Below are positions 26,257 to 35,703 of a stretch of DNA of 64,000 nucleotides, piece after piece. The DNA is from Microbacterium saperdae. GTDB lineage: Bacteria; Actinomycetota; Actinomycetes; Actinomycetales; Microbacteriaceae. The stretch is taken from NCBI RefSeq assembly GCF_006716345.1, contig NZ_VFOX01000001.1:1302001-1366000 (forward strand), given 5' to 3'. The translations under genes were made by a program, and so were the position numbers. A model generated the notes under the pieces. It saw only the letters and a program-made list of their open reading frames with translations, ran no database searches and was not told the origin of the DNA. The first letter of the stretch is position 1. Every line of letters begins with the position of its first letter.

Positions 26257-26702
26257 CGCGTCGCCGGGCATCGCCGTCCGGTGGCACTGGCAGCGCGGTT
26301 GCTCCGGAGGCAGCCGCCAGGCTCCGAGCTGCTTGCGATCCCCGCGGGCCGGTCGCCGTCAAGGACGCCGTGCAGTCGAGGTGCAGCGGGAGTGGCATGG
26401 TGGCGTCTGCGCCCCGGGCGCCTGTGATCGCGCCTCCGCACGGCCGTGCGAAAGATCAGGTTCACCGCGTATCGCGACAGGTCGATCAGTATGGCAGCCA
26501 TGAGCGGTCCGGTCGCGAGCGGATGGTCGCGACATTGAGGATGCTGAGATCGCGCGTCGCTTTCCTCAGGGGTATACGGATGGACATCGCCATGCTGCAT
26601 CCAAGATATGGAGGACTCGCCCGAATCGTCGTCGACAGTCTCCCGCGACACGGAGTCCGTCGTCGGCAGTGGGCTATGTCATCATGCGGCGCCCGTAGGA
26701 GT
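26257..26702. other. Convergent intergenic region, no supported gene
   Basis: It lies between two converging stop codons. Open frames are short or Arg-rich shadows, and I found no clear terminator hairpin. Confidence 0.4.
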
Positions 26703-28286
26703 TCAGTCCTCGTGACGTATCGGATTCACGAGAACGATGTCGGAGCTCGATTTCTCCGCTGCGCTCCGACGGTCCCAGGCCGGGCGTCGCATGGCGTAAA
26801 AGAGCAGCGGAGGGCCGCCCAGTAGCAGCACGATGACCGCGACGACCAGGGGATACGTGACATCGGAGAGCCCAAAGAACCCGGAAGGGCGGATAAAGGC
26901 GAGAATGAAGGCTGCGGCGCAGGAGACGAAACCCAAGCCCGCCACCAGTGGCATCACCGGCGTCCGATAGCTACGAACAACCCTCGGCTGCGTCCGGCGC
27001 AGCCGGATCGCGGCGGCGAACATCAGCATGTACATGATGAGGTAGAGCGCTGCTGCCATGTCCACCAGGGCGACGAACGCTGTGTTGCCATTGGGGACGA
27101 GGACGAAGAGCAGTGCGAGCAACGTCACGATCACTCCTTGCACCGCGAGGATGCCCACCTGCACCCCTGCCTTGTTCCGGCGCTGGAGCAACGGCGGAAT
27201 CAGCCCCGTCCGCGCGGCGGCGAGCAGACCGCGTGAGGGCCCGGCAATCCACGTCACCACCGAGGCGAAAGCACCGAGTGCGACGAGCAGCGAGACCACC
27301 GGCGTGCCCCACGAGATGCCCCAGTGGTCGAAGAAGGTCTGGAAGGCCAGGTTGATGCCGTTGGTCACCCCGAGGTCGGTTTGCGGCACGGCCACGGCGA
27401 TCGCGATTGTGGGGAGGATGAACACACCCAGGATAAGGATCGTGGCGAAGGCGATCGATCGGGGAAAGCCGCGTCCCGGGTTCTGCAGATCGTTCGCGTG
27501 CACCGCATTGACCTCCATGCCCGCATAGGCGAGAACGTTCGAGACCACGAGGACGATCGCGGCGATCCCCGTCCAGGGCGGTATGACCGCTGAGGGCTGC
27601 AGTGAGGTCTCGGAGTGTTCGCCCGTGCCCAGCCAGAGCGCTCCGAGCGCGATCAGGAGAACTGCGGGGAGGATCGTGCCGAAGATTCCGCTCCAGCTGC
27701 CGACTTTGGCGAAGAGGTTGCCGCCGGCGAGAGTGATGAGAGTCGATCCCCAGTAGAGGACGAGGATGACGATGGCGGTGTAGATCCCGCTCTGTGCGAG
27801 ATCGGGGTTTCCGACGACGAACGACAGGCTTGCCGCGATGAAGGCGATCTGCGTGGGATACCAGACGACGTTCTGAATCCACTGGAGCCAGATCGCGACG
27901 AACCCTGCGCGTTCGCCGAAGGCCTCACGCACCCAGGTGAAGATGCCGCCTTTCCACCCCGTTGCCAGCTCCGCTGCCACGAGCGCGGTCGGCACGAGGA
28001 ACAGAATCGCGGGGATGATGAAGAGCGTGATGGAGCCCAGGCCATAGGTGGCCATTGCGGGCAGGGATCGCAGCGACGCCACCAATACCACCGTGAGCAT
28101 TGACAGTTGCACGACCGACATGTAGGTCGTCGCTCCTGCCGCGGGTGCGCCAATCGCCGGCCCTGTGTGGTTTCTTGGGCGGCGGTTACCTGATCGGCCG
28201 TACGGATGAGGTTTGACGTGTTCCGCCGTAGGGGCCTGAGTGCCGTCCGCGCGCTCGTCCGGTCCTGCGGACTCGTGGTGAGACAT
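26703..28286 (-). CDS. gadC: Glutamate/GABA antiporter (APC family)
   Basis: The 527-residue protein has about twelve membrane helices and the APC amino acid/polyamine transporter fold, with features of the GadC branch: RSLPAMATYGLGSITLFIIP in helix 1-2, VAAELATGWKGGIFTWVREA and FVAIWLQWIQNVVWYPTQIA. GadC exchanges external glutamate for internal GABA. A long hydrophilic N-terminus (about 50 residues) precedes helix 1. It lies 27 bp downstream of the glutamate decarboxylase gene on the same strand, which supports the antiporter assignment and an acid-resistance role. Confidence 0.88.
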   Translation of the reverse strand: MSHHESAGPDERADGTQAPTAEHVKPHPYGRSGNRRPRNHTGPAIGAPAAGATTYMSVVQLSMLTVVLVASLRSLPAMATYGLGSITLFIIPAILFLVPTALVAAELATGWKGGIFTWVREAFGERAGFVAIWLQWIQNVVWYPTQIAFIAASLSFVVGNPDLAQSGIYTAIVILVLYWGSTLITLAGGNLFAKVGSWSGIFGTILPAVLLIALGALWLGTGEHSETSLQPSAVIPPWTGIAAIVLVVSNVLAYAGMEVNAVHANDLQNPGRGFPRSIAFATILILGVFILPTIAIAVAVPQTDLGVTNGINLAFQTFFDHWGISWGTPVVSLLVALGAFASVVTWIAGPSRGLLAAARTGLIPPLLQRRNKAGVQVGILAVQGVIVTLLALLFVLVPNGNTAFVALVDMAAALYLIMYMLMFAAAIRLRRTQPRVVRSYRTPVMPLVAGLGFVSCAAAFILAFIRPSGFFGLSDVTYPLVVAVIVLLLGGPPLLFYAMRRPAWDRRSAAEKSSSDIVLVNPIRHED

Positions 28287-28313
28287 CAGCTCGTCCCTTC
28301 CTTGTGCGCTGGG

Positions 28314-29717
28314 TCAGTGGTGGAATCCGGAGTGTTGGCCTTCGGCGGGCAGCGGGCCTTCGAGGGCATCGAGGTAGGCGACTGCGTCCCGGAGGTCTGC
28401 GAGGAACGAGAAGGCGAGGTCGTGGCTGAACCCGTTGCGGACGACGATGCGCTGGACGGTGATGTCGACGAGGTCGGCCGGCATCGGGTACGCGGGCACG
28501 AGCCAACCCTTCATGCGGAGCCGTTCCGACAGGTGGTACAGATTCCAGTTCTGTGTGTAACCATCTCGTAGGCGCCACGCGAATACGGGGATGTCCGAGC
28601 CGTCGTTCCAGAGTTCGAAGGCCGGAATCTTCGCGATCTCGCTCGAGAGGTACAGTGCAACGTCTTGGGTCGACTGCTGCACGGCGTGGAAACCTGTGCG
28701 TCCCAGTCGCAGGAATAGGTAGTACTGCAGGAGGACCTGCGCGCCGGGGCGGGAGAAGTTCAGGGCGAATGTCGGCATGTTGCCGCCGAGATAGTTGACG
28801 CGGAAGATCAGGTCGTCGGGGAGCGCGGTGATGTCCCGCCAGACGACCCAACCGAGCCCCGGGTAGACGAGGCCGTATTTGTGTCCTGAAGTATTGATCG
28901 AGGCGACGCGCTCGATGCGGAAGTCCCATTCCAGATCCGGCTGCAGGAAGGGAGCGATCATGGCACCAGACGCGCCGTCGACGTGGATGGGCACGTCGAT
29001 TCCGGTGGCTTCCTGGATGCGATCGAGCGCTGCGGCGATGGCCGCGACGGGCTCGTACATCCCTGTGTAGGTGACGCCGAGGATCGCGACGACGCCGATG
29101 GTGTTCTCGTCGACATACTTCTCGAGGCCGTGACCGTCGAGAACCTTATGCTCGTCGGAGATGGGAACATACCTTGGTTCGACCTCGAAGTAGTTGCAGA
29201 ATTTCTCCCAGCACACCTGCACTGCGCTGGAGAGCACGATGTTCGGCTTCTCGGTGGATTCTCCAGCGCTGCGGCGCGCGTGCTGCCAGCGGCGCTTGAG
29301 AGCGAGGCCGCCTAGCATGCATGCTTCGGACGATCCGATCGTCGATGTCCCGATGGTCTCGGTGGGGTCCGGAGCGTGCCAGAGGTCGGCGAGCATACGC
29401 CAACACCGCGTCTCGATGGCTGCCGTCTGCGGATACTCGTCTTTGTCGATCATGTTTTTGTCGGCGGCTTCGAGGTAGAGCCGAGATGCGTGATCGTCCA
29501 TCCAGGTGCCGACGAAGGTCGCGAGATTGAGTCGGGCATTCCCGTCGAGCATCATCTCGTCGTGGACGATCTGATGGGCGGTTTCCTGGAGCGATTCCTC
29601 TTCGGGGAAGAGGAACTTCGGAAGCGTCGTCGCCTCTCCCGGCCTGGAGAAGATCGGGTTGAGTTCGACCCGGTTGAATCCATCTTCATGCCGCGCTATG
29701 CGTTGCGTATCCGACAC
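28314..29717 (-). CDS. gadB: Glutamate decarboxylase
   Basis: The 467-residue PLP enzyme converts glutamate to GABA, consuming a proton. The length equals the usual 466. Landmarks are the conserved N-terminal PKFLFPEEES, GTSTIGSSEACMLGGLALKR, the HVDGASGAMIAPFLQP loop and the PLP lysine in SINTSGHKYGLVYPG near residue 277. The C-terminal GFSHDLAF segment and a final His-His (GFHH) resemble the pH-sensing tail of E. coli GadB, whose penultimate region caps the active site at neutral pH. Start taken at the GTG at 29717 behind GAAGGAGGAAATA. It forms an operon with gadC. Confidence 0.95.
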   Translation of the reverse strand: MSDTQRIARHEDGFNRVELNPIFSRPGEATTLPKFLFPEEESLQETAHQIVHDEMMLDGNARLNLATFVGTWMDDHASRLYLEAADKNMIDKDEYPQTAAIETRCWRMLADLWHAPDPTETIGTSTIGSSEACMLGGLALKRRWQHARRSAGESTEKPNIVLSSAVQVCWEKFCNYFEVEPRYVPISDEHKVLDGHGLEKYVDENTIGVVAILGVTYTGMYEPVAAIAAALDRIQEATGIDVPIHVDGASGAMIAPFLQPDLEWDFRIERVASINTSGHKYGLVYPGLGWVVWRDITALPDDLIFRVNYLGGNMPTFALNFSRPGAQVLLQYYLFLRLGRTGFHAVQQSTQDVALYLSSEIAKIPAFELWNDGSDIPVFAWRLRDGYTQNWNLYHLSERLRMKGWLVPAYPMPADLVDITVQRIVVRNGFSHDLAFSFLADLRDAVAYLDALEGPLPAEGQHSGFHH

Positions 29718-30054
29718 TATTTCCTCCTTCGCCGGTTCAGCGCAGGCGGGGTTGCCAACACCTAATTCCAGTGTAGTCCTGGCGATTTGTGCGATGATCG
29801 GGGACCGGATTGCGGTCCGCTTCGTCGACTCCCAGCCGACCGAGCACTTCAATCACGTCGCTGTGGAGGCGATGTCCAAAGGCGGCATCAGCATCACTGG
29901 CGCGCAGTCGCGGGGCATCGCCCCCGGAGGGGTCGAGCATTCATGGTTGCGGACTCACATGCACGTGTTTCTTGTGAGGCGGTATCCGAGCGAGTTTGTG
30001 GCGCGTTGCGATCCTCCCCGTCGGATGATGAAACATGGTCCCGCTCGACGAGGC
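29718..30054. other. Upstream region of gadB, no firm gene
   Basis: A plus-strand frame from an ATG at 29794 (MIGDRIAVRFVDSQPTEHFN) has good third-position GC for about 75 codons but no ribosome site, family or convincing end, so I do not call it. The gadB promoter should lie here on the minus strand. Confidence 0.3.
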
Positions 30055-30084
30055 AGGCGCCCTTCGCTATCGGGAAGGGCGCCT
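30055..30084 (-). terminator. Terminator-like hairpin after the surface-protein gene
   Basis: AGGCGCCCTTC (30055-30065) and GAAGGGCGCCT (30074-30084) form a perfect 11-bp stem with an 8-nt loop, 84 bp beyond the stop of the surface-protein gene. No U-run. Confidence 0.6.
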
Positions 30085-30167
30085 GTGTGCGCTCGGAGAA
30101 CGTCGTGTTGCGACGACCGCTTGTACTCAGCCCCGGACCGGCAGGGAGCTTTCACGCCGAGTGCGCG

Positions 30168-32606
30168 CTATAGTTGGCGGGTCCGCCGACGCATGGCGAC
30201 GAGAATCGCGCCAACGATGAGGGCACCGAAGGCCAGTCCAAGCATCCCACCGTCGGTACTCGATCCCGTCGTGGCGAGGCCTGCGGAGGGAGACGCCACG
30301 GTTGCAACGTTGGTGAGTTCGATTCGAACGCTCTCGCCGCCCGAGACGGTGACGGAGTTGTCGCTGAAGATCGGCGTTCCCCAGGTCACCCCGTCTAGCC
30401 TCTCAGGTGTGAGCTCCGACAGCTCCACGACGGCACCTTCGGGGATTGCCCCGCTAGTGGCCGCAGTCCCATCGTTGCGCACGGTCACTGTGCCCTCGCC
30501 TCGATTGTTCGGGCCGGTTCCGTTCGACCAGCTGTAGTGAACGAGAAATGCTGCATCGGCTGCAACGAGATCAGCACCGTCCCCGACGACCTTCTTGACG
30601 ATGGAGAAGGTTCCCGTCGGTAGCGTCGGGTTGGTCAGAGTGACTTCTACCGGTGTCTCAGTGGAGATGTCGAAGGTGGAAGGGGAGAAGGAAGGCTCAG
30701 CCCAGAAGATTCCGTCGACTGTCGGGGGCGTTGTCTCTTCGAGAGTGACCGTGGCGTTGACGGGAATGGGCGCGCTCGTCACCGATGTCCCGTCGTTCTT
30801 GACTGTCATCGTCGCTTGGCCGTCAGAACCGGAGATGCCTCCTGTCCAGGAATACGTCACGGAAAACTCGGTCTCCGTTGGTACAAGGCCGGCGTTCGGA
30901 CCGCCAACGGTCTTCGTGAGTGTAAAGGCGCCGGTTTGCAGCGCAGTCGGGTTTTCAAGCAGCACCTGGACAGGGGTGTCGCGGTTCATCGTGAAGGTAC
31001 TCGGCGTAAAGCTGGGAGCCCCCCATATGATTCCAGGGATTGCGGTCGGAACCTGTTCGGAAAGGCTCACAGAGGCACCCTCCGGGATGGGGTCGCTGCT
31101 GACCGCAGCGCCATCGTTGTAGACGGTAAGAGAACCGCTACCTTCGGTTGCATCCGCACGACCCCCGGTCCACTGGTAGTCGACCGTGAACGAGGTGTCC
31201 TCCGCGACCGCCGGTGCGGCTGGGCCAGTGATTGTCTTTGAGACTTCGAACGTATTCAGCACATAGGTGGGTACCACCGCCGTGGATGTGTCTTCGACCG
31301 GAGTGGAAGACACTGTGGTGGTCCCGTTCACAGTCGCGGTGTTCTCGAACGATCCCGCGTGAGCCTCTTCGGCTGTCAGCGGGCCGTACGTGCCGGTACA
31401 CACGAACGAATCCTGAATCGCGAGAGTCGTAGCCGGACAGACGACGTCGACGATCTTAGGATCGCTGAGGACGATGTTTCGGAGAGCTTCCTCGGATCCG
31501 GTATTGGTGACGAGGAAACTGTATGGAACGCGATCCCCTTCCGTGAAGGTCGTCTTCGTCGTTCCGGTCTGCGTCGAGTGATCGACGGATTTGACGAGGC
31601 TGATCGCACCGAGGGGATCGACGGTCGAGACGGCGAAGAGTTTCACGAGATGAACTTCATGACCGCCTCCGGTGGACGCCGAGAAGCCCATTTTGAACGT
31701 CGGAGGTGCGGGAACAGTCATCTGCACCGTCGAGACAACGGACCCGTCGATCGATACCGTGATGGTGGGGTACGGATCTTCTGCGCTCGTGGGGCTCACA
31801 ACGATCTCCACCTCTCGGCCAGCATCGGAGAGGTCGGAGCCACGTAGATTCGGGTATGGCGTCGACGAGAGAAGGCAATAGCCCTCCGATCCGTTTCCGG
31901 GACCGCGAACTGCAACGCTTTGAGCGGCGGAGGAATGGGAGGCTTCACAGGCCTCTCCGACGTATGGCTGTCGGGAAAAGTTTCCATACACGTCGAGCCC
32001 GACGCCGAGGTAGCCGTTTTCGATTCCGTCCTGTCCGGCGATCGTCGCGTACCCCAGCGCGCCTCCGGAACCACCGCCGGTCGGACCGGGCTGGTCGAGC
32101 GTGTAGGCGCCGTCTGTGAGAAAGAATCCGATTCCGTCGGCGGGCCCGAGACCCGTGCCAGAGGTCGCGTACTGATATTGGGTGAAGCTGATTACCAGCC
32201 CCGCTGACGAGGGGAATGCGCGATCGTAGAGAACGTTGCTCGTCGACCCACCGGAGTTGTCAGTGAGCTGAAGGTACCCGGGGTCCGTGCCCAGCACGGG
32301 CGAATCGACGGATTTCCTGCATCCGCCTAGGTTGGAAGCCCCGGCCGGGCTGGCGGCGCCCGCTGGCGCGCCGGTTACGCATGCATCTCCGAAGCCGACC
32401 CATCGCGAATCGGTGACGGACGAACCCTCAAAGGTCTCGTTCGTGAGTTCCGAACCGGATGCTGCTCCTGCTGCAGGGACTGCCCCGTACGTGAGCATTC
32501 CTGTAAATGCGAGCAATACTGCAAACAGAGCCACGAGCGTCCCGCGTGGACGACGTGCGGACGACAATTTACCGATCCCTGGGGTTTCAAACACTGCACC
32601 ACTCAC
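30168..32606 (-). CDS. LAXTG-anchored surface protein with lectin domain
   Basis: The 812-residue protein has a signal peptide (hydrophobic core ending GAVPAAGAAS near 49), an L-type (legume-lectin-like) beta-sandwich at about 55-300 (DGIGFFLTDGAYTLDQPG and GLDVYGNFS are typical), a DUF11-like domain (about 315-430, VKSVDHSTQTGTTKTTFTEG), then three repeats of about 100 residues of DUF5979 type, each with F-x-[LV]-x-K-x-[IV] at the start, YxWxxG in the middle and a G-[IV]-x-W motif. It ends with LATTG at 777-781, a hydrophobic segment and a basic tail RRRTRQL, the signal for class E sortases. It is therefore a cell-wall-anchored, carbohydrate-binding adhesin candidate. GTG start follows AAGGAG. 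Confidence 0.88.
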   Translation of the reverse strand: MSGAVFETPGIGKLSSARRPRGTLVALFAVLLAFTGMLTYGAVPAAGAASGSELTNETFEGSSVTDSRWVGFGDACVTGAPAGAASPAGASNLGGCRKSVDSPVLGTDPGYLQLTDNSGGSTSNVLYDRAFPSSAGLVISFTQYQYATSGTGLGPADGIGFFLTDGAYTLDQPGPTGGGSGGALGYATIAGQDGIENGYLGVGLDVYGNFSRQPYVGEACEASHSSAAQSVAVRGPGNGSEGYCLLSSTPYPNLRGSDLSDAGREVEIVVSPTSAEDPYPTITVSIDGSVVSTVQMTVPAPPTFKMGFSASTGGGHEVHLVKLFAVSTVDPLGAISLVKSVDHSTQTGTTKTTFTEGDRVPYSFLVTNTGSEEALRNIVLSDPKIVDVVCPATTLAIQDSFVCTGTYGPLTAEEAHAGSFENTATVNGTTTVSSTPVEDTSTAVVPTYVLNTFEVSKTITGPAAPAVAEDTSFTVDYQWTGGRADATEGSGSLTVYNDGAAVSSDPIPEGASVSLSEQVPTAIPGIIWGAPSFTPSTFTMNRDTPVQVLLENPTALQTGAFTLTKTVGGPNAGLVPTETEFSVTYSWTGGISGSDGQATMTVKNDGTSVTSAPIPVNATVTLEETTPPTVDGIFWAEPSFSPSTFDISTETPVEVTLTNPTLPTGTFSIVKKVVGDGADLVAADAAFLVHYSWSNGTGPNNRGEGTVTVRNDGTAATSGAIPEGAVVELSELTPERLDGVTWGTPIFSDNSVTVSGGESVRIELTNVATVASPSAGLATTGSSTDGGMLGLAFGALIVGAILVAMRRRTRQL

Positions 32607-32810
32607 ATTCCGACACTCCTTCGCCTACCGGCGTCGCTTAGGATCGACGATAACTGCTCCCAGCGCGACGCCGAAATTTCGCGCCTGCTCACCGGGGGGA
32701 ACTGTTGCGGGGCTCTGTTGATACGTACATGCGTTTCCATCACGCACTCCCCCAAAGTGGGCCCTGTTGTTCGCCAGGGCGGACACGTCGATTCCCGTAA
32801 TCTGATCAGC

Positions 32811-34550
32811 GTGAGCCAAGTGCGCGACTTCACCCACACGATCGGCGGCCGCGTGGTCATCGCGGGGATCGGTGTTCTCCTGATCGTGATCGGCGGATTG
32901 CTTGTCGTTCGACCGCTCACCGCGGTAGCCGGTCTGGTGGGTGCCATTGCGGTCTGCTCGATCGTAGGAGCGGGGCTCATGGTCGCTGGGGAGCGAGCGA
33001 TCGGGTGGCGATGGGCGGCCGCTACGGCGCTGGTTTCGGGTGCAGCCCTGTGTGTCGTGTTCTTCCCTGCTGTTGTCCGCTGGCTTCCGGCATTCGTTGC
33101 GGTCTTGCTTGTCGTCGGTGGAACGTGGCTCGTGTTCGCTTCCGTCAAGCGCGGAACGACGGTGACTCGCACGACGGGCGTCGCGTATGCGATTGCGAGC
33201 ATGTTGCTGGCTGTTCTGGTCTGGGTATGGCCGGACGTCGCGACAATCGCGTGCGGTGCCGGATTCGCCCTCGCGATCTTCGGGAGCGGCATCATCCTGC
33301 TCCTGCGTGCAATTCGCTCGCGTAACGGGCGCGCCAGACCGCAGAGGCCGGTGCTGCGGATGATCGGCGCACTCGTGGTCCTGGTGTTTGTCATGGGCGC
33401 GGCATGGAGTTCGGTGCAATTGCGCGGGGATCTCCCGACCGTGGACGATTTCTACTCATGGGACACGGAGATTCCCGCGGTGCCCGGACAAGTCCTCCGA
33501 ACCGCCCCTTACGACGGGGCTCTGCCGGTTGGCGTGCACGCAATTCGGATTCTCTACGCGACGACCTACTCCGATGGCTCGCCCGCGCTCGCAAGCGCCG
33601 TCGTGGCGTATTCCGATACCCCCGCACGAGAGCCGAGGCAGATCTTGGCGTGGCAGCACGGCACCACCGGAGTAGCGAGAGCATGCGCCCCCAGCGTCGG
33701 CGATCAGGCGCTCACGGAGTACGCGATCCCGGGGATATCCCGCGCTATTGACAGGGACTGGGTCGTGGTCGCCACGGACTACCCCGGCCAGGGAACCACA
33801 GGGCGGTATCCCTATCTGATCGGCGAGGGGGAAGGTCGCGCGACTCTCGACGGCATTCGCGCTGCGGGCCAGATCGACGGAGCATACGCATCCTCCAGCG
33901 CATGGGTGTGGGGGCACTCGCAAGGTGGTCATGCGACTCTTTGGGCAGCACAGATCGCAGTGGACTACGCACCAGAAATCGACATCCTCGGCGTCGCGGC
34001 CCTCTCAGCCGCTTCCGATCCACTCGCTTTGGCTGAGCGGATCACCGGTGCCCGTTCCAGCGCGCTCGGCGAAGTCGTCACCTCGCTGGTACTCGTGCCA
34101 TATGCAGACGAGTATGCCGACGTTGATCTCGGCGCTTCGGTGCACCCCGCAGGCCAAGGCATCGTGGAGACTTTCGCGCGCCGGTGTGTCACCGATGCGA
34201 CCACCCTCATATCGGTGCTCGTCGGCACAGCCTTGAGGCTCGACTCACCGCTCTACCGGATCGATGTCGGGTCCGGTCCGACTCACGATCGTCTTGCAGA
34301 GAACATTGCCGACGGTGTCGTGCCAGCGCCCCTCTTTCTGGGGCAAGGGACAGACGACGAGGTCATCCCCATCGACACGCAGCGGACACTGGATGCACGC
34401 CTGTGTGAGGCGCGACGCGCAGTCGAGACCCACGAGTATCCGGGACGCACTCACATGGGAGTGATCGCCGAGGATTCGCCACTCATCGACGACCTGTATA
34501 GCTGGGTCGATCTAGTGACCCAAGGTTACCTCCCCAGCACCTGCCCGTGA
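32811..34550 (+). CDS. Membrane-anchored lipase (DUF308-like membrane domain plus alpha/beta hydrolase)
   Basis: The product of about 579 residues has an N-terminal block of seven predicted membrane helices resembling the HdeD/DUF308 family (RVVIAGIGVLLIVIGGLLVV, then LVGAIAVCSIVGAGLMVAGE) and a C-terminal extracytoplasmic alpha/beta hydrolase of the secretory lipase family. The nucleophile elbow is GHSQGG near residue 365, with the upstream AWQHGTTGVA oxyanion region and the late TDDEVIPIDTQRTLD and RTHMGV segments supplying the Asp and His. Start taken as the GTG at 32811; a TAATCT -10 box ends 7 nt before it, predicting a leaderless mRNA. A longer frame to 32718 lacks a ribosome site. It probably hydrolyses lipid esters at the outer face. 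Confidence 0.8.
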   Translation: MSQVRDFTHTIGGRVVIAGIGVLLIVIGGLLVVRPLTAVAGLVGAIAVCSIVGAGLMVAGERAIGWRWAAATALVSGAALCVVFFPAVVRWLPAFVAVLLVVGGTWLVFASVKRGTTVTRTTGVAYAIASMLLAVLVWVWPDVATIACGAGFALAIFGSGIILLLRAIRSRNGRARPQRPVLRMIGALVVLVFVMGAAWSSVQLRGDLPTVDDFYSWDTEIPAVPGQVLRTAPYDGALPVGVHAIRILYATTYSDGSPALASAVVAYSDTPAREPRQILAWQHGTTGVARACAPSVGDQALTEYAIPGISRAIDRDWVVVATDYPGQGTTGRYPYLIGEGEGRATLDGIRAAGQIDGAYASSSAWVWGHSQGGHATLWAAQIAVDYAPEIDILGVAALSAASDPLALAERITGARSSALGEVVTSLVLVPYADEYADVDLGASVHPAGQGIVETFARRCVTDATTLISVLVGTALRLDSPLYRIDVGSGPTHDRLAENIADGVVPAPLFLGQGTDDEVIPIDTQRTLDARLCEARRAVETHEYPGRTHMGVIAEDSPLIDDLYSWVDLVTQGYLPSTCP

Positions 34551-34789
34551 CGTCTGCGGTTTTGGTGAGTCGGATGCTTCGTTATAGCCCTGATGATCCC
34601 GGTATGAGGATCAAGTTGCACACGCTGGCGTGGGCGTCTCCTCGCTAGGGGCGCGGCCCCTTGCTCTCCGGCTCGGGAGCAGGAGGAGTGGGCGAACCGT
34701 GTGGGCAGCGGGGGAGAATATGATATTGGTCTTGCAGCGTGTTCATCAGTGCCGGATGACTGCCGAGGTCCGTCGGTTCTTCAAGATAG

Positions 34790-35703
34790 GCGTGCTAGGC
34801 CCAGTTTCCTGGGACGTTGTGAACGCGGTCTGATGGTGTTTGACCGTTGACGCCGGTGTGGGGTCCGTGGTGGTTGTTGTGATGGAGCCAGGTGTCGTAA
34901 GCCGCGGCCCTGGCTTCCCCGCTGGCGTAACTCGTTGCGTAGGCCCACTCCAGGGCGAGCGTGCGGTTGAACCGCTCGACTTTCCCATCGGACTGCGGCC
35001 GGTAGGGCTTGGTGCGTCGGTGGTTGACCCGGTTCAGCGCGGCTGCGAAACGTGTGAGCAGTAGCAGGAGCCGTTTCCGGTCATAACGGCCGACACCTGG
35101 ATTCCACTGGCAGAGGAACAAGCCTTCCGCGCGACGCCAGAACGCCGCCCCGGTCTCCTTCTGCTCGTCGTCGAGGATCTCGGAGTAGGCGACGCGCGAG
35201 TGGTCGTCGACCGCGTGGCGCAGGTCGGCGTATCCGCTGCCGTTGCTCCTGTTGTTGCGCGCGCCGGCCTGTCGCCCCAGTACTCGGTGCCCCCCGCCGT
35301 TCGGGAGTCGTCCGAGTCTCTTGATGTCGACGTGCACGAGGTCGCCGGGGTGATCCGCTTCGTACCTGGTCGGCTTCGGGGCGCGGATGGGGGCGCGGTC
35401 CCCATTGACGAGTGAACGGCGACGAGACGATGCGGTGCTCGAGGCGACGTAGGGATCCGCGACGGGGGGGGGAGAGAGAGAGAAAGCTGCCGGGCTCTGC
35501 GATCCGTGAGTTGTGCGTTGCAGTATCGGCGTGCCCATTCTGGTGGGGTAGACGGTGCGCACTGGAAGCGCTTAGCTGTCCGCCGTGCGCTCTGTCCGCC
35601 GTCGACGATCAACGACGCAACGCGCCGTCGAACTTCCGGTGTCAGCGGCGCGTTGGGGTGCGTCACTCGATGTCGCTGCTCTCAGCGAGGTGATCTCTTG
35701 ACA
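34790..35703 (-). mobile_element. IS481-family element remnant
   Basis: The right boundary is placed at 35703, where the inward-reading end TGTCAAGAGATCACCT begins, exactly where the ECF sigma homology stops. The left boundary is uncertain because no matching inverted repeat is visible beyond the transposase stop at 34795. Confidence 0.55.
34795..35666 (-). pseudogene. IS481-family transposase, multiply broken
   Basis: The N-terminus MTHPNAPLTPEVRRRVASLI is an IS481 helix-turn-helix; later VDDHSRVAYSEILDDEQKET (catalytic Asp region) and VERFNRTLALEWAYATSYAS (Glu region) to HNVPGNWA identify the DDE core. These lie in different frames: a jump near 35400 and another near 35080, where VSAVMTGNGSCYCSH is in the first frame again. 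Parts of the middle are missing. A run of nine G followed by an AG repeat (35464-35486) lies within the broken part. The element cannot make a transposase. Confidence 0.85.

Noticed and set aside
29794..30030. Plus-strand ORF starting MIGDRIAVRFVDS
   Set aside because: Third-position GC is good for about 75 codons, but there is no ribosome site, no clear end and no family; left uncalled.
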